From Streptomyces sp. NRRL F-5122 (GTDB lineage: Bacteria; Actinomycetota; Actinomycetes; Streptomycetales; Streptomycetaceae), in assembly GCF_001507435.1 (NCBI RefSeq), contig NZ_LMWH01000004.1:153378-217377 (forward strand): 64,000 nucleotides of DNA, read 5' to 3'. Of the stretch, positions 51,210 to 58,583 are shown piece by piece. Position 1 is the first letter of the stretch; every line of letters starts with the position of its first letter. Below the pieces are notes generated by a model that had not been told where the DNA came from, searched no databases, and was given only the letters and a program-made list of their open reading frames with translations. Position numbers and translations under genes: made by a program.

Positions 51210-52628
51210 TCAGGCCGCCCTGGGCATTGGTTCCGCGGCGTGCAGGGGCCCCGCACCCAGGTCCGCCAGGACCGCCTTGGCGGCCCGGGTGCCGGAGTGC
51301 AGTGCGCCCTGCACCGTGCTTGTGTCCCGGTGGTCGCCGCACACGTACAGCCCGGCCAGCAGCCGCACCGTCCGGCGCAGGTCGTGCGGCGGCCGCATCG
51401 CCGGGACGGCCCGCGCCGTGTGGTGCACGGCGAGCGTCTCCCAGCGCGTGGTCGAGGTGCCGTGGAGGCGGGCCAGATGAGCCCGTACGGCACCGTCTAC
51501 GTCGTCCGGGGGCGTGCCCAGCACCGTCGAGGAGATCAGGGCACGGCCCGCGGGGGCCCGGGACGGGTCCACCAGGCTGACGACGGCCGTGTGCGACACC
51601 GGCCCGTCGCGGTCCGCGTCCAGCAGCAGCGAGGCCCCGGTCGACGGCGGCTCGTCGGTCGTGTGGTGGACGACGGTGACCGGGTGGAAGCCGGGCACGC
51701 GCAGACCGGGCAGCAACTCGGCGGCGGCATGCGCGTCGGTGGCCAGCAGGACGGAGCGGCAGCGGATTTCACCGTGGTCGGCGGTGGTCACCGAGGTCGT
51801 GGAGACGGAGGTGACGCGAACGCCGGTGTGCACCGTGCCCGGTGGCAGCGCCCGTGCCAGCAGTTCCGGCAGGACCTCCGCGCCGCCCTCCGGCAGGCAC
51901 AGCCGGCCGCGCGCGAAGGCGTGCAGCGCCAGGTCGGCGCAGCGGCTCGAGGTGGTCAGCTCCGGGTCGCACAACAGGGCGGCGAGCAGAGGGCGCAGAA
52001 AGCCGTCGACCGTACGGGACGGGAGCCCGCGGTCGGTGAGCGCGTGCCGGGCCGGCGACTCGGGCCGGGCCAGCAGTCGTTCGACGGGGGTGGCGGCGAT
52101 GCGTGCGAGCGCCGCTGCGAGCCGCGCCTGGTCCACGGCACTGCCCAGCGGCGCGGCGGGCCGCGGCACGGCCGTACGGGATCCCGTCGCCCTCGACAGC
52201 GCGGCGCGCGCTCCGGCCGCTCCGAGCCCGGCGCGCGGCGTGGCAGACGTGAGGGGAGCACTGGCGAGGGCGCGAACGGCATTGAGTGCGCCCCGTGCGC
52301 CCCCCGCGCCCCCTCCCGCCGGGGGAGGGCTCGCACGATGGTGGCGCCCCTCGCTGTGCACCAGGACGCCCGGTGCGAAGGGACGCAGGACCAGCGTGTC
52401 GAGCCCGGGGGTCAGGCCTAGTTCGGGATAGGACGTGGACAGAAGCTGTCCGATCCTGTCGAGCCGGAAGCCGTCGACCTTCTCGGTCGACATGCGGCCG
52501 CCGACGCAGTGAGCGGCCTCCAGGACCGCCGTCGACACTCCTGCACTGGTCAGCCGGTGGGCCGCCGCGAGGCCGGCGACCCCGGCCCCCACGACGACGA
52601 CGTCCGCCTGGTACACGGGCTCTGGCAC
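51210..52628 (-). CDS. FAD-dependent oxidoreductase (amine oxidase/phytoene desaturase fold)
   Basis: A 472-residue flavoprotein. The dinucleotide motif VVVVGAGVAGLAAAHRLTSAGVSTAVLEA is at the N-terminus, followed by VGGRMSTEKVDGFRLDRIGQLL, typical of the amine oxidase/phytoene desaturase family, and the C-terminal FAD motif LYVCGDHRDTSTVQGALHSGTRAAKAVL. Between about 95 and 165 there is a low-complexity Ala/Gly/Arg/Pro stretch that looks unlike a folded domain. The GTG at 52628 has GAGGAGG upstream. It follows the TIGR01777 epimerase gene on the same strand after 187 bp. The substrate is unknown. Confidence 0.85.
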   Translation of the reverse strand: MPEPVYQADVVVVGAGVAGLAAAHRLTSAGVSTAVLEAAHCVGGRMSTEKVDGFRLDRIGQLLSTSYPELGLTPGLDTLVLRPFAPGVLVHSEGRHHRASPPPAGGGAGGARGALNAVRALASAPLTSATPRAGLGAAGARAALSRATGSRTAVPRPAAPLGSAVDQARLAAALARIAATPVERLLARPESPARHALTDRGLPSRTVDGFLRPLLAALLCDPELTTSSRCADLALHAFARGRLCLPEGGAEVLPELLARALPPGTVHTGVRVTSVSTTSVTTADHGEIRCRSVLLATDAHAAAELLPGLRVPGFHPVTVVHHTTDEPPSTGASLLLDADRDGPVSHTAVVSLVDPSRAPAGRALISSTVLGTPPDDVDGAVRAHLARLHGTSTTRWETLAVHHTARAVPAMRPPHDLRRTVRLLAGLYVCGDHRDTSTVQGALHSGTRAAKAVLADLGAGPLHAAEPMPRAA

Positions 52629-52815
52629 GTGCCCCTCCTCGAGGTTGTGCGGCCGGTGGAGACGTCATGCCCCCAACAGGCGTCCGGAATACCCGAGTCG
52701 GGATGAGCGTAGGTCCGTGAACGGTCGGGCGAAGTCGCGCATGGGCAGAGCACGGTCGCACGGTGGTCGCATACGGTCGAATGTGGGCTTTCCCCCAGGC
52801 CGTTCGGCCTCGCGG

Positions 52816-53718
52816 CTACGACCGGAGCGCTGCTCGCAACGCCTCGTCGATCTCCGGATGGGCGAACGAGAACCCGGAGTCCAGCAGCCGTCCCGGCAGC
52901 ACCCGCGCACTGCCGAGCACGTCCCCTGCCATCTCGCCGAGCGCGAGGCGCAGGGCCTGGGCGGGCGCCGGGAACAGCGTCGGCCGGTGCAGCACACGCC
53001 CCATCGCCGCGGTGATCTCACGGTTCGTCAGGGGCTGGGGCGCCGTCAGATTGAAGGGGCCGGAGAGGCCTTCGCGGTCCATGAGGTGGCGGATGGCGGC
53101 CACCTCGTCGTGCAGCGAGATGAAGGACCAGTACTGGCGCCCGTCGCCCAGCCGCCCGCCGAGCCCCGCCTTGAAGAGCGGGAACAGCCTGCCCCAGGCC
53201 CCGCCCTCCCGGGCCACCACCAGGCCCGTCCGTACGAACACCGTCCGTACGCCGGCCTCCTGCGCGGCGTCCGCGGCCTCCTCCCACTCCACGCACAGCG
53301 AGGGCAGGAAGCCGTCCCCGGGCGGCGCGGTCTCGTCCACCGCCCGGTCCCCTGTCTCGCCGTAGTAGCCGATCGCGCTGCCGCTGACGAAGACGCGCGG
53401 CGGTTCGGGAAGGGCGGCGACGGCCTCCGCGAGCGCCGCCGTGCCGAGCACCCGGCTGTCGCGCAGCGTCTTCTTGTACGCGTCCGTCCAGCGGTGGTCG
53501 CCGATGCCCGCGCCGGCGAGGTTGACCACCGCGTGGCACCCGAGAAGACCGGCCGTGTCGATGTACTGCTCCTCGGGGTCCCAGCAGACCTCGCCCTCGC
53601 CACGGGCCGCACGGCGCACCAGGCGGACCACCTCGTGCCCGTCCGCGGTCAGGGACCGCACCAGGGCGCTTCCGATGAGACCGGACGCACCGGCCACGGC
53701 GATTCGGGAACGTTCCAT
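52816..53718 (-). CDS. TIGR01777-family NAD-dependent epimerase (SulA-like SDR)
   Basis: A 300-residue extended SDR of the TIGR01777/YfcH group. The first strand reads RIAVAGASGLIGSALVRSLTADGHEVVRLVRR. Other markers are CHAVVNLAGAGIGDHRWTDAYKKTLRDSRVLGT, FVSGSAIGYYG and WSFISLHDEVAAIRHLM, plus the C-terminal DUF1731 part (PVPAPALRLALGE-like FPAPAQALRLALGEM ... LLDSGFSFAHPEIDEALRAAL). The ATG at 53718 follows GGGTC; no clear ribosome site is seen. Family members have been annotated as cell division inhibitors, but their substrates are unknown. Confidence 0.9.
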   Translation of the reverse strand: MERSRIAVAGASGLIGSALVRSLTADGHEVVRLVRRAARGEGEVCWDPEEQYIDTAGLLGCHAVVNLAGAGIGDHRWTDAYKKTLRDSRVLGTAALAEAVAALPEPPRVFVSGSAIGYYGETGDRAVDETAPPGDGFLPSLCVEWEEAADAAQEAGVRTVFVRTGLVVAREGGAWGRLFPLFKAGLGGRLGDGRQYWSFISLHDEVAAIRHLMDREGLSGPFNLTAPQPLTNREITAAMGRVLHRPTLFPAPAQALRLALGEMAGDVLGSARVLPGRLLDSGFSFAHPEIDEALRAALRS

Positions 53719-53813
53719 GACCCCATCCTGCCCGGTGCATCCCGTTCGGCCCGTCCGGCGGCCCCGAGTTGCGACCGGACGGATCCTCGTACGCCCGCCG
53801 TACAGTGACCCTC

Positions 53814-54332
53814 ATGCCCGTTCCGTACATACGCCACGCCACCGACGACGACGAGGAGGCGCTCGGCCGGCTCGACCGGGTCACCTGGTCTCCGCTGCAC
53901 TCCGTCCAGCCGCGTCCACGGCCGCCGTACGAGCCCTTCTTCACCGAGCGGTTCGGGCCGCGGGACCATCTCGTCGCCGAACTCGTCGGCGTCGTCGTGG
54001 GCTATATCCGGCTCGGATTCCCGACGCCGCTCGCGTGCAACTCCCACGTCCGGCAGATCCAGGGCCTCGTCGTCGCGGACGAGGCACGCGGCAGCGGGGT
54101 CGGGCGGGCGCTGCTGCGGGCCGTGCAGGAGGAGGCACGGCGGCGGGGAGCCCGCCGCATCACCCTGCGGGTCCTCGGGCACAACACCCCGGCGAGGGCG
54201 CTCTACGAGTCCGAGGGGTTCGTGGTGGAGGGGATCCTGCCCGAGGAGTTCCTGCTCGACGGCGAGTACGTCGACGACGTGTTCATGGGGCGCTCCCTGC
54301 AAGGACCCGCGCCCGGCGCGGTCGGCTCATGA
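53814..54332 (+). CDS. GNAT-family N-acetyltransferase
   Basis: A 172-residue acetyltransferase. The acetyl-CoA loop is seen in IQGLVVADEARGSGVGRALLRAVQEEARRRGARRITLRVLGHNTPARALYESEGFVVEG, here cited only for its RGSGVGRALL core, with the ALYESEGF motif in the fourth conserved region. I chose the ATG at 53814; TACAGT lies 7-12 bp upstream and there is no ribosome site, so the transcript may be leaderless. The end overlaps the convergent MarP-like gene by 6 bp. The acetylated substrate is unknown. Confidence 0.87.
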   Translation: MPVPYIRHATDDDEEALGRLDRVTWSPLHSVQPRPRPPYEPFFTERFGPRDHLVAELVGVVVGYIRLGFPTPLACNSHVRQIQGLVVADEARGSGVGRALLRAVQEEARRRGARRITLRVLGHNTPARALYESEGFVVEGILPEEFLLDGEYVDDVFMGRSLQGPAPGAVGS

Positions 54333-55511
54333 GGCGGTGAGCTCGCCCGTGTCCACCGCCGCCGTGGCGTGCGCCGCGCGCTGCGCGTCGCCCGCGACCT
54401 CGTCGGCCGTCAGCACATAGCCGGTCTCCTGGTCCGAGGTGGAGCGGGCGAAGACGACGCCGTAGACCCGGCCGTCGGTGGTGAGCAGCGGGCCGCCCGA
54501 GTTGCCGGGCAGGACGGTCGAGCGGATGGAGTAGATCTCCCGGGTGACGGTGTCGGTGCTGTAGATGTTCGGGCCGGTCGCCCGGATCCGGTTCGCCACG
54601 GTGGCCGCACGCAGCGTCAGGCCGCCGTCCTCCGGATAGCCCGCCACCACGGCGGCGTCCCCGCGCCTGGCGCCGGCGTCGAAGCGCAGGACGGGGGCGC
54701 GCAGATCGGGCACGTACAGCACGGCCACGTCGCGGTCCGGGTCGAAGAGCACCACACGCGCCGCGTACGCCGGTCCGACGCCGCCGATCCGGACGCTCGG
54801 GTGATCGATGCCCGCCACCACATGGGCGTTGGTCATCACGTGCCGGGCCGCGTACACAAAACCGCTGCCCTCCCGGCCCTGGATGCCCGAGGCGCCCTCG
54901 ACCTTGACCGTGCTCAGCTTGGCGGCGTTGGTCGCGCTCGCCGTGACGCTGTCCCCGCTGGGCCTCGCCACTCCGGCCGAAGGCTCGTTCTCGAAGGGGT
55001 TGAAGACCTGCGGGAAGCCCGCCTCGGTGAGTGCCGAGGTGGCCCGCGAGAACCATGTCGGAGTGGTGGCCGGCATCGTGTTCTGCACGGCGCCGAGCAG
55101 CCTCGAGTCCCGGATCGCCTGGGTCACCAGCGGGGACGAGGAGGCGCCCAGGACGCTCGCGGCCACCCACGCCACGATCAGCACGGAGACCGCGTTCGCC
55201 GCCGCGCCGCCCACTCCGTCGGCCACCCGCAGCGGCCCGTGGTCCAGCTCGCGCCGCAGCTTGAGCGCGAGGCGGCCCGCCAGCTCGTGCCCTATCACCG
55301 CCGGGACCAGCACGGTGACCACGGCGGTCACCGTCGCCGCGGTGGTCCCCCGGGTCACCAGGTTCATGACCCAGGGCAGGATCCACACGCCCACCGCGGC
55401 ACCGCCCACGAAGCCGGCCAGGGAGACACAACCGGCCACCAGCCCCCGCCGATAGCCGGAGGCCGCGTAGGCCAGGATCACGAGGATGAGCAGTATGTCG
55501 AGCAGGTCCAC
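54327..55511 (-). CDS. MarP-like membrane serine protease (CvpA-trypsin fusion)
   Basis: A 394-residue protein. Four N-terminal membrane segments (residues 5-125) form a CvpA-like domain, followed by a chymotrypsin-fold protease outside the membrane. The catalytic triad is His230 (TNAHVV), Asp261 (DRDVAVL) and Ser338 (LPGNSGGPL). M. tuberculosis MarP has this layout and helps resist acid and oxidative stress by processing the peptidoglycan hydrolase RipA. The GTG at 55511 has AAAGGCGG upstream. A peptidoglycan amidase is encoded divergently next to it, so a wall-remodelling link is plausible but not shown. Confidence 0.9.
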   Translation of the reverse strand: MDLLDILLILVILAYAASGYRRGLVAGCVSLAGFVGGAAVGVWILPWVMNLVTRGTTAATVTAVVTVLVPAVIGHELAGRLALKLRRELDHGPLRVADGVGGAAANAVSVLIVAWVAASVLGASSSPLVTQAIRDSRLLGAVQNTMPATTPTWFSRATSALTEAGFPQVFNPFENEPSAGVARPSGDSVTASATNAAKLSTVKVEGASGIQGREGSGFVYAARHVMTNAHVVAGIDHPSVRIGGVGPAYAARVVLFDPDRDVAVLYVPDLRAPVLRFDAGARRGDAAVVAGYPEDGGLTLRAATVANRIRATGPNIYSTDTVTREIYSIRSTVLPGNSGGPLLTTDGRVYGVVFARSTSDQETGYVLTADEVAGDAQRAAHATAAVDTGELTAS

Positions 55512-55698
55512 TGAGCCGCCTTTCTCTCGGACCCCCTAGTACGCGCGACGCGAGCCCGGTGATCAGCCACTCGCGCGTGTGCCCGGAAACCGGGCACGCA
55601 CGCGTCGACCTGTAAGAACGCCGCAGACCATGACAATGGTTCCGCCAGGTGGCACACCACACATCGCGGATGTTGCAGGACGGAAGGAAAGTGGCTCC

Positions 55699-56505
55699 AT
55701 GCGTGACTTCCGAAGAACGTGGGGGGCCTGGAGCAGCGGTGCGCCGAGGCTCAAGGGTGCCGTCCTGCTGCTGCTCGGCTGCCTGCCGGGTGTCGCCGCC
55801 GCCGGCGCACTGGTGGTGTGCGCCTCCGGCGTCGAGCGCCCGGTCCTGGTTCGTACCCCGCGTCCGGTCGTGGCCCGGTCCGCCGTTCTGCACCAGGCAC
55901 CCAAGCCGCACATCGTGCTCAGGGCGGCCTGGGCGGACGCCGCCACCCGGGACCAGCCGCCACCACGCTACGACGACAAGGTCGTCGCCGTCTTCGTGCA
56001 CCACACCGACTCGCCCAACGGCTACGACTGCGCCACCTCGGCGCGCATCATCCGCTATCTCTACACCGGCCAGCGAGGCGGCCGCCACTGGGACGACATC
56101 GGCTACAACTTCCTCGTCGACCGCTGCGGCACCATCTACGAGGGCCGCGCGGGCGGTATCGACCAGCCCGTCATGGGAGCCCACACCCAGGGCTTCAACC
56201 ACCGCACGGTCGGCATCGCCGCCATCGGCACCTTCACCGCGGGCGTGCCCGTCCCCAAGGCCATGGTCGACTCGATCGCCGCCCTCGCCGCCTGGAAGCT
56301 CGGCATCGCCGACATCGACCCGCGCTCCAAGGTCCGGCTCGTCTCCAGCAACGGCCTGAGCCGGTACAAGTCGGGGACCCCCGTCATGATGCCCGCGCTC
56401 GCGGGTCACAACGACGGTTATTCGACGAGCTGCCCGGGTGCGGCACTCAAGGCCCTGCTCCCTTCGATCAGGGAGGAGGCGGCCCGTCTCCAGGGCCGAA
56501 GGTGA
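55699..56505 (+). CDS. N-acetylmuramoyl-L-alanine amidase / PGRP-domain protein
   Basis: A 268-residue protein with an N-terminal hydrophobic segment (LKGAVLLLLGCLPGVAAAGALVVCA) for export or anchoring. A peptidoglycan-recognition/Amidase_2 domain follows. Zinc-ligand positions are visible as VFVHHTD and GHNDGYSTSCPG, with the conserved GYNFLVDRCGTIYEGRAGG between. It should cut the bond between N-acetylmuramic acid and the peptide. The ATG at 55699 has GGAAGGAAAG upstream. It is divergent from the MarP-like protease gene; a 13-bp inverted repeat after the stop may terminate it. Confidence 0.9.
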   Translation: MRDFRRTWGAWSSGAPRLKGAVLLLLGCLPGVAAAGALVVCASGVERPVLVRTPRPVVARSAVLHQAPKPHIVLRAAWADAATRDQPPPRYDDKVVAVFVHHTDSPNGYDCATSARIIRYLYTGQRGGRHWDDIGYNFLVDRCGTIYEGRAGGIDQPVMGAHTQGFNHRTVGIAAIGTFTAGVPVPKAMVDSIAALAAWKLGIADIDPRSKVRLVSSNGLSRYKSGTPVMMPALAGHNDGYSTSCPGAALKALLPSIREEAARLQGRR

Positions 56506-56579
56506 AGGGCCCGGATTCCCGGCACCCGCACGGAAGACACGACTCACAGCGGCGTCACAGGCCGCACGCAGAGACCTCC

Positions 56580-56629
56580 GATCCCCGCCTCCCACGGTTG
56601 CCGGCACGAGCCGACCGGAGGCGGGGATC
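56580..56629 (+). terminator. Hairpin after the amidase gene, overlapping a ribosome-site-like sequence
   Basis: A perfect 13-bp inverted repeat, GATCCCCGCCTCC at 56580-56592 and its complement at 56617-56629, encloses a 24-nt loop. The right arm contains GGAGGCGGGGATC directly before an ATG at 56630. It may end the amidase transcript or hide the ribosome site of the small ORF that follows. Confidence 0.6.
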
Positions 56630-56842
56630 ATGAGCAGCGGCGATCGTGCACGGGCGGGGCGAGTGAGCACCTGGGCCGCGGCCGTGCGCGTCCCCTGGAC
56701 GGTGGTCCGTGCGGTCACGACGGTCGTCCTCGGACCGGCGGCGTCCACGGCGTCCGCCCTCGGCCGGGCCGACGGGGCGCCGCTGCACCCGGCTGCCCGG
56801 CGGGGCCGGGCACCTCGGCGCCTCGGCGCGGGCGGCCGGTGA
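56630..56842 (+). CDS. Possible small ORF, 70 residues
   Basis: ATG at 56630 follows GGAGG 8 nt upstream. The product (starts MSSGDRARAGRVSTWAAAVRVPWTVVRAVTTVVLG) is basic with one moderately hydrophobic stretch and an Arg/Pro/Gly-rich end. The last third looks like random GC-rich sequence, and the ribosome site lies in a hairpin arm, so this may not be a gene. It is the only candidate in the 404-bp gap 56506-56909. Confidence 0.3.
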   Translation: MSSGDRARAGRVSTWAAAVRVPWTVVRAVTTVVLGPAASTASALGRADGAPLHPAARRGRAPRRLGAGGR

Positions 56843-56909
56843 GACACGGGGCCACCGGTCCTCGCGGGCGGTCCGCCGGAGCGCGGCGTGAGTGACGACG
56901 CCATCCGCA

Positions 56910-57428
56910 TCAGCCCTTGAACCGATCCCACAGCCTGGGATAGCGCTCCGCCAGCGCGGATTCGCTCTCCAGGTCGAAGGAGGTCCCCGCCGGTTCGGAG
57001 GCCGCGGGCGGGATGCCCAGGTCGGGTGCCACGGTTCCGGTTAGCTGCTCGTACGCCTCGTCCGCCGCGTAGCCGAGCTCCTCGCCGTCCCCGTCCACCT
57101 CCTCGTCGAACTCCCCCAGGAGGTCGGCGAGCGAGTCGGGGTCGTGCAGGGCGCCCTCGAAGACGTCCCGCCCCTGGCCGATCAGCCAGCACCGGAAGAA
57201 ATCGAACGCATCGTCACTCGCCCCGTCGAGCAGGACCCAGGCGGCGCCCCACAGATCCCAGCGGTAGGCGCGGTTGTAGCGGGACTCGAAATGCCGGGCG
57301 AAGTCCAGGACGGAGTCGGGGTCGAGCCGGACGAGCCGTTCGACGAGCTGGTCGGCCTGCTCGTCGGCGTCGCCCTCGGCGGCTTCCCGGCTCGCATCCA
57401 CCAGGTCCCAGAACTCCGTCTCGTCCAT
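56910..57428 (-). CDS. DUF4240 protein
   Basis: A 172-residue acidic soluble protein that matches the DUF4240 family, seen in MDETEFWDLVDASREAAEGDADEQADQLVERL, FARHFESRYNRAYRWDLWGAAWVLLDG and DFFRCWLIGQGRDVFEGAL, followed by a Glu/Asp-rich C-terminal part. The ATG at 57428 is chosen because family members begin MDE(T/D)xFW; a GTG codon directly before it is also possible. Function unknown. It is 56 bp downstream of the WYL regulator on the same strand. Confidence 0.85.
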   Translation of the reverse strand: MDETEFWDLVDASREAAEGDADEQADQLVERLVRLDPDSVLDFARHFESRYNRAYRWDLWGAAWVLLDGASDDAFDFFRCWLIGQGRDVFEGALHDPDSLADLLGEFDEEVDGDGEELGYAADEAYEQLTGTVAPDLGIPPAASEPAGTSFDLESESALAERYPRLWDRFKG

Positions 57429-57484
57429 CACCCGACCAGCATCGGCCCTGCGCCGGTGGGGCGCACGTGGAGTGCGGCGGATCG

Positions 57485-58459
57485 TTATGAGCGGTAGAGC
57501 TCCGCCAAACGTGTGGCGTCGCCCGCGAAACGGGCCCGCAGCCCCTCGGGAGAGAGCACCTCGACCTCCGGGCCCAGACCCGTGAGTTGGGCGTGGGCGA
57601 CCTCCTCGGACTCCACCGGCAGGGTCACCGTCACCCAGCCCCGCTCGTCCGGGGCGTCCGCGGCTGTGAGCGCCAGTCGGGCCGAGACGGGATCGACGGC
57701 GTACGCCAATCTCCGTACACCGTCCTCGGACAGCCGCACCACGACCTCGTCCCGCAGGATGGACCGCGCGAACTCCTCGGCCCGCTCGGCCCAGAAGGCC
57801 GGCAGATCGAACTCCTCGTCCCGCCCGAACCGGTCCTCACCGGAGATCACGGCGGTGAAGCGGTCGATGCGGTACACCCGGAAGGAGCCGTGCTCCGCCA
57901 CTCGGGCGCACAGGTACCAGACCCCCGCCTTGAGGACGAGCCCGTACGGCTCGAGTTCCCGCTCCACCGCCTCCTCGCCGCGCCGGTAACGCGCGGTGAT
58001 CCGCCGGTCGTCCCAGACTGCGTCCGCGACCGCGGGCAGCAGCCGCGGCGTCGCGGGTTCGGTGAACCAGGCGGGCGCGTCCAGGTGGAACCGCTGCGCC
58101 GCCGTGCGGGAGGCGTCGCGCAGGGAGGGCAGGAGGGCCGCGGACACCTTCAGCCGCGCCGCTGAGGCCGCGTCCTCCAGGCCCATCTCCCGCAGCGCGC
58201 CGGGAACCCCGCTGAGGAACAGGGCCTCGGCCTCGCCGCGCGCGAGCCCGGTCAGCCGGGTGCGGTAGCCGCCGACCAGCCGGTATCCGCCGGCCCGCCC
58301 CCGTTCGGCGTACACCGGCACACCCGCCTCCGACAGCGCCTGGGCGTCCCGGGTGACGGTGCGCTCGGACACCTCGAGCTCACGGGCCAGCTCGGCCGCG
58401 GTCATGGACGGCCGGGACTGCAGCAGCAGCACCATTTTGATGAGACGGGCGGCACGCAT
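57485..58459 (-). CDS. WYL-domain transcriptional regulator
   Basis: A 324-residue regulator with an N-terminal HTH_11 winged helix (RLIKMVLLLQSRPSMTAAELARELEVSERTVTRDAQALSEAGVPVYAERGRAGGYRL, cited for its SERTVTRD recognition helix) and a WYL ligand domain (ELEPYGLVLKAGVWYLCARV ... FRVYRIDRF) plus a WCX-like C-terminus. WYL domains sense nucleic-acid or nucleotide ligands in several regulators. The ATG at 58459 starts the helix-turn-helix. The aceE terminator lies just upstream. The targets are unknown. Confidence 0.88.
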   Translation of the reverse strand: MRAARLIKMVLLLQSRPSMTAAELARELEVSERTVTRDAQALSEAGVPVYAERGRAGGYRLVGGYRTRLTGLARGEAEALFLSGVPGALREMGLEDAASAARLKVSAALLPSLRDASRTAAQRFHLDAPAWFTEPATPRLLPAVADAVWDDRRITARYRRGEEAVERELEPYGLVLKAGVWYLCARVAEHGSFRVYRIDRFTAVISGEDRFGRDEEFDLPAFWAERAEEFARSILRDEVVVRLSEDGVRRLAYAVDPVSARLALTAADAPDERGWVTVTLPVESEEVAHAQLTGLGPEVEVLSPEGLRARFAGDATRLAELYRS

Positions 58460-58535
58460 GCCGTCATCATGCCGTGCACGAACGGATCGACGGTCCGTTC
58501 GCCCGGGAGGAGCACTACGCCCTGCCGTCGGAGAC

Positions 58536-58571
58536 GGTGAAGGGGTACGGCGGCCGCCGTACCCCTTCACC
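58536..58571 (-). terminator. Hairpin terminator after aceE
   Basis: A perfect 18-bp inverted repeat has arms at 58536-58553 (GGTGAAGGGGTACGGCGG) and 58554-58571 with no spacer; a few central bases must form the loop. It lies 12 bp after the aceE stop. Confidence 0.88.
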
Positions 58572-58583
58572 GGACACCGACCT

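Noticed and set aside
52797..52810. Short hairpin AGGCCG-TT-CGGCCT after the TIGR01777 gene
   Set aside because: A 6-bp stem is common by chance at this GC content and gives no firm terminator call.
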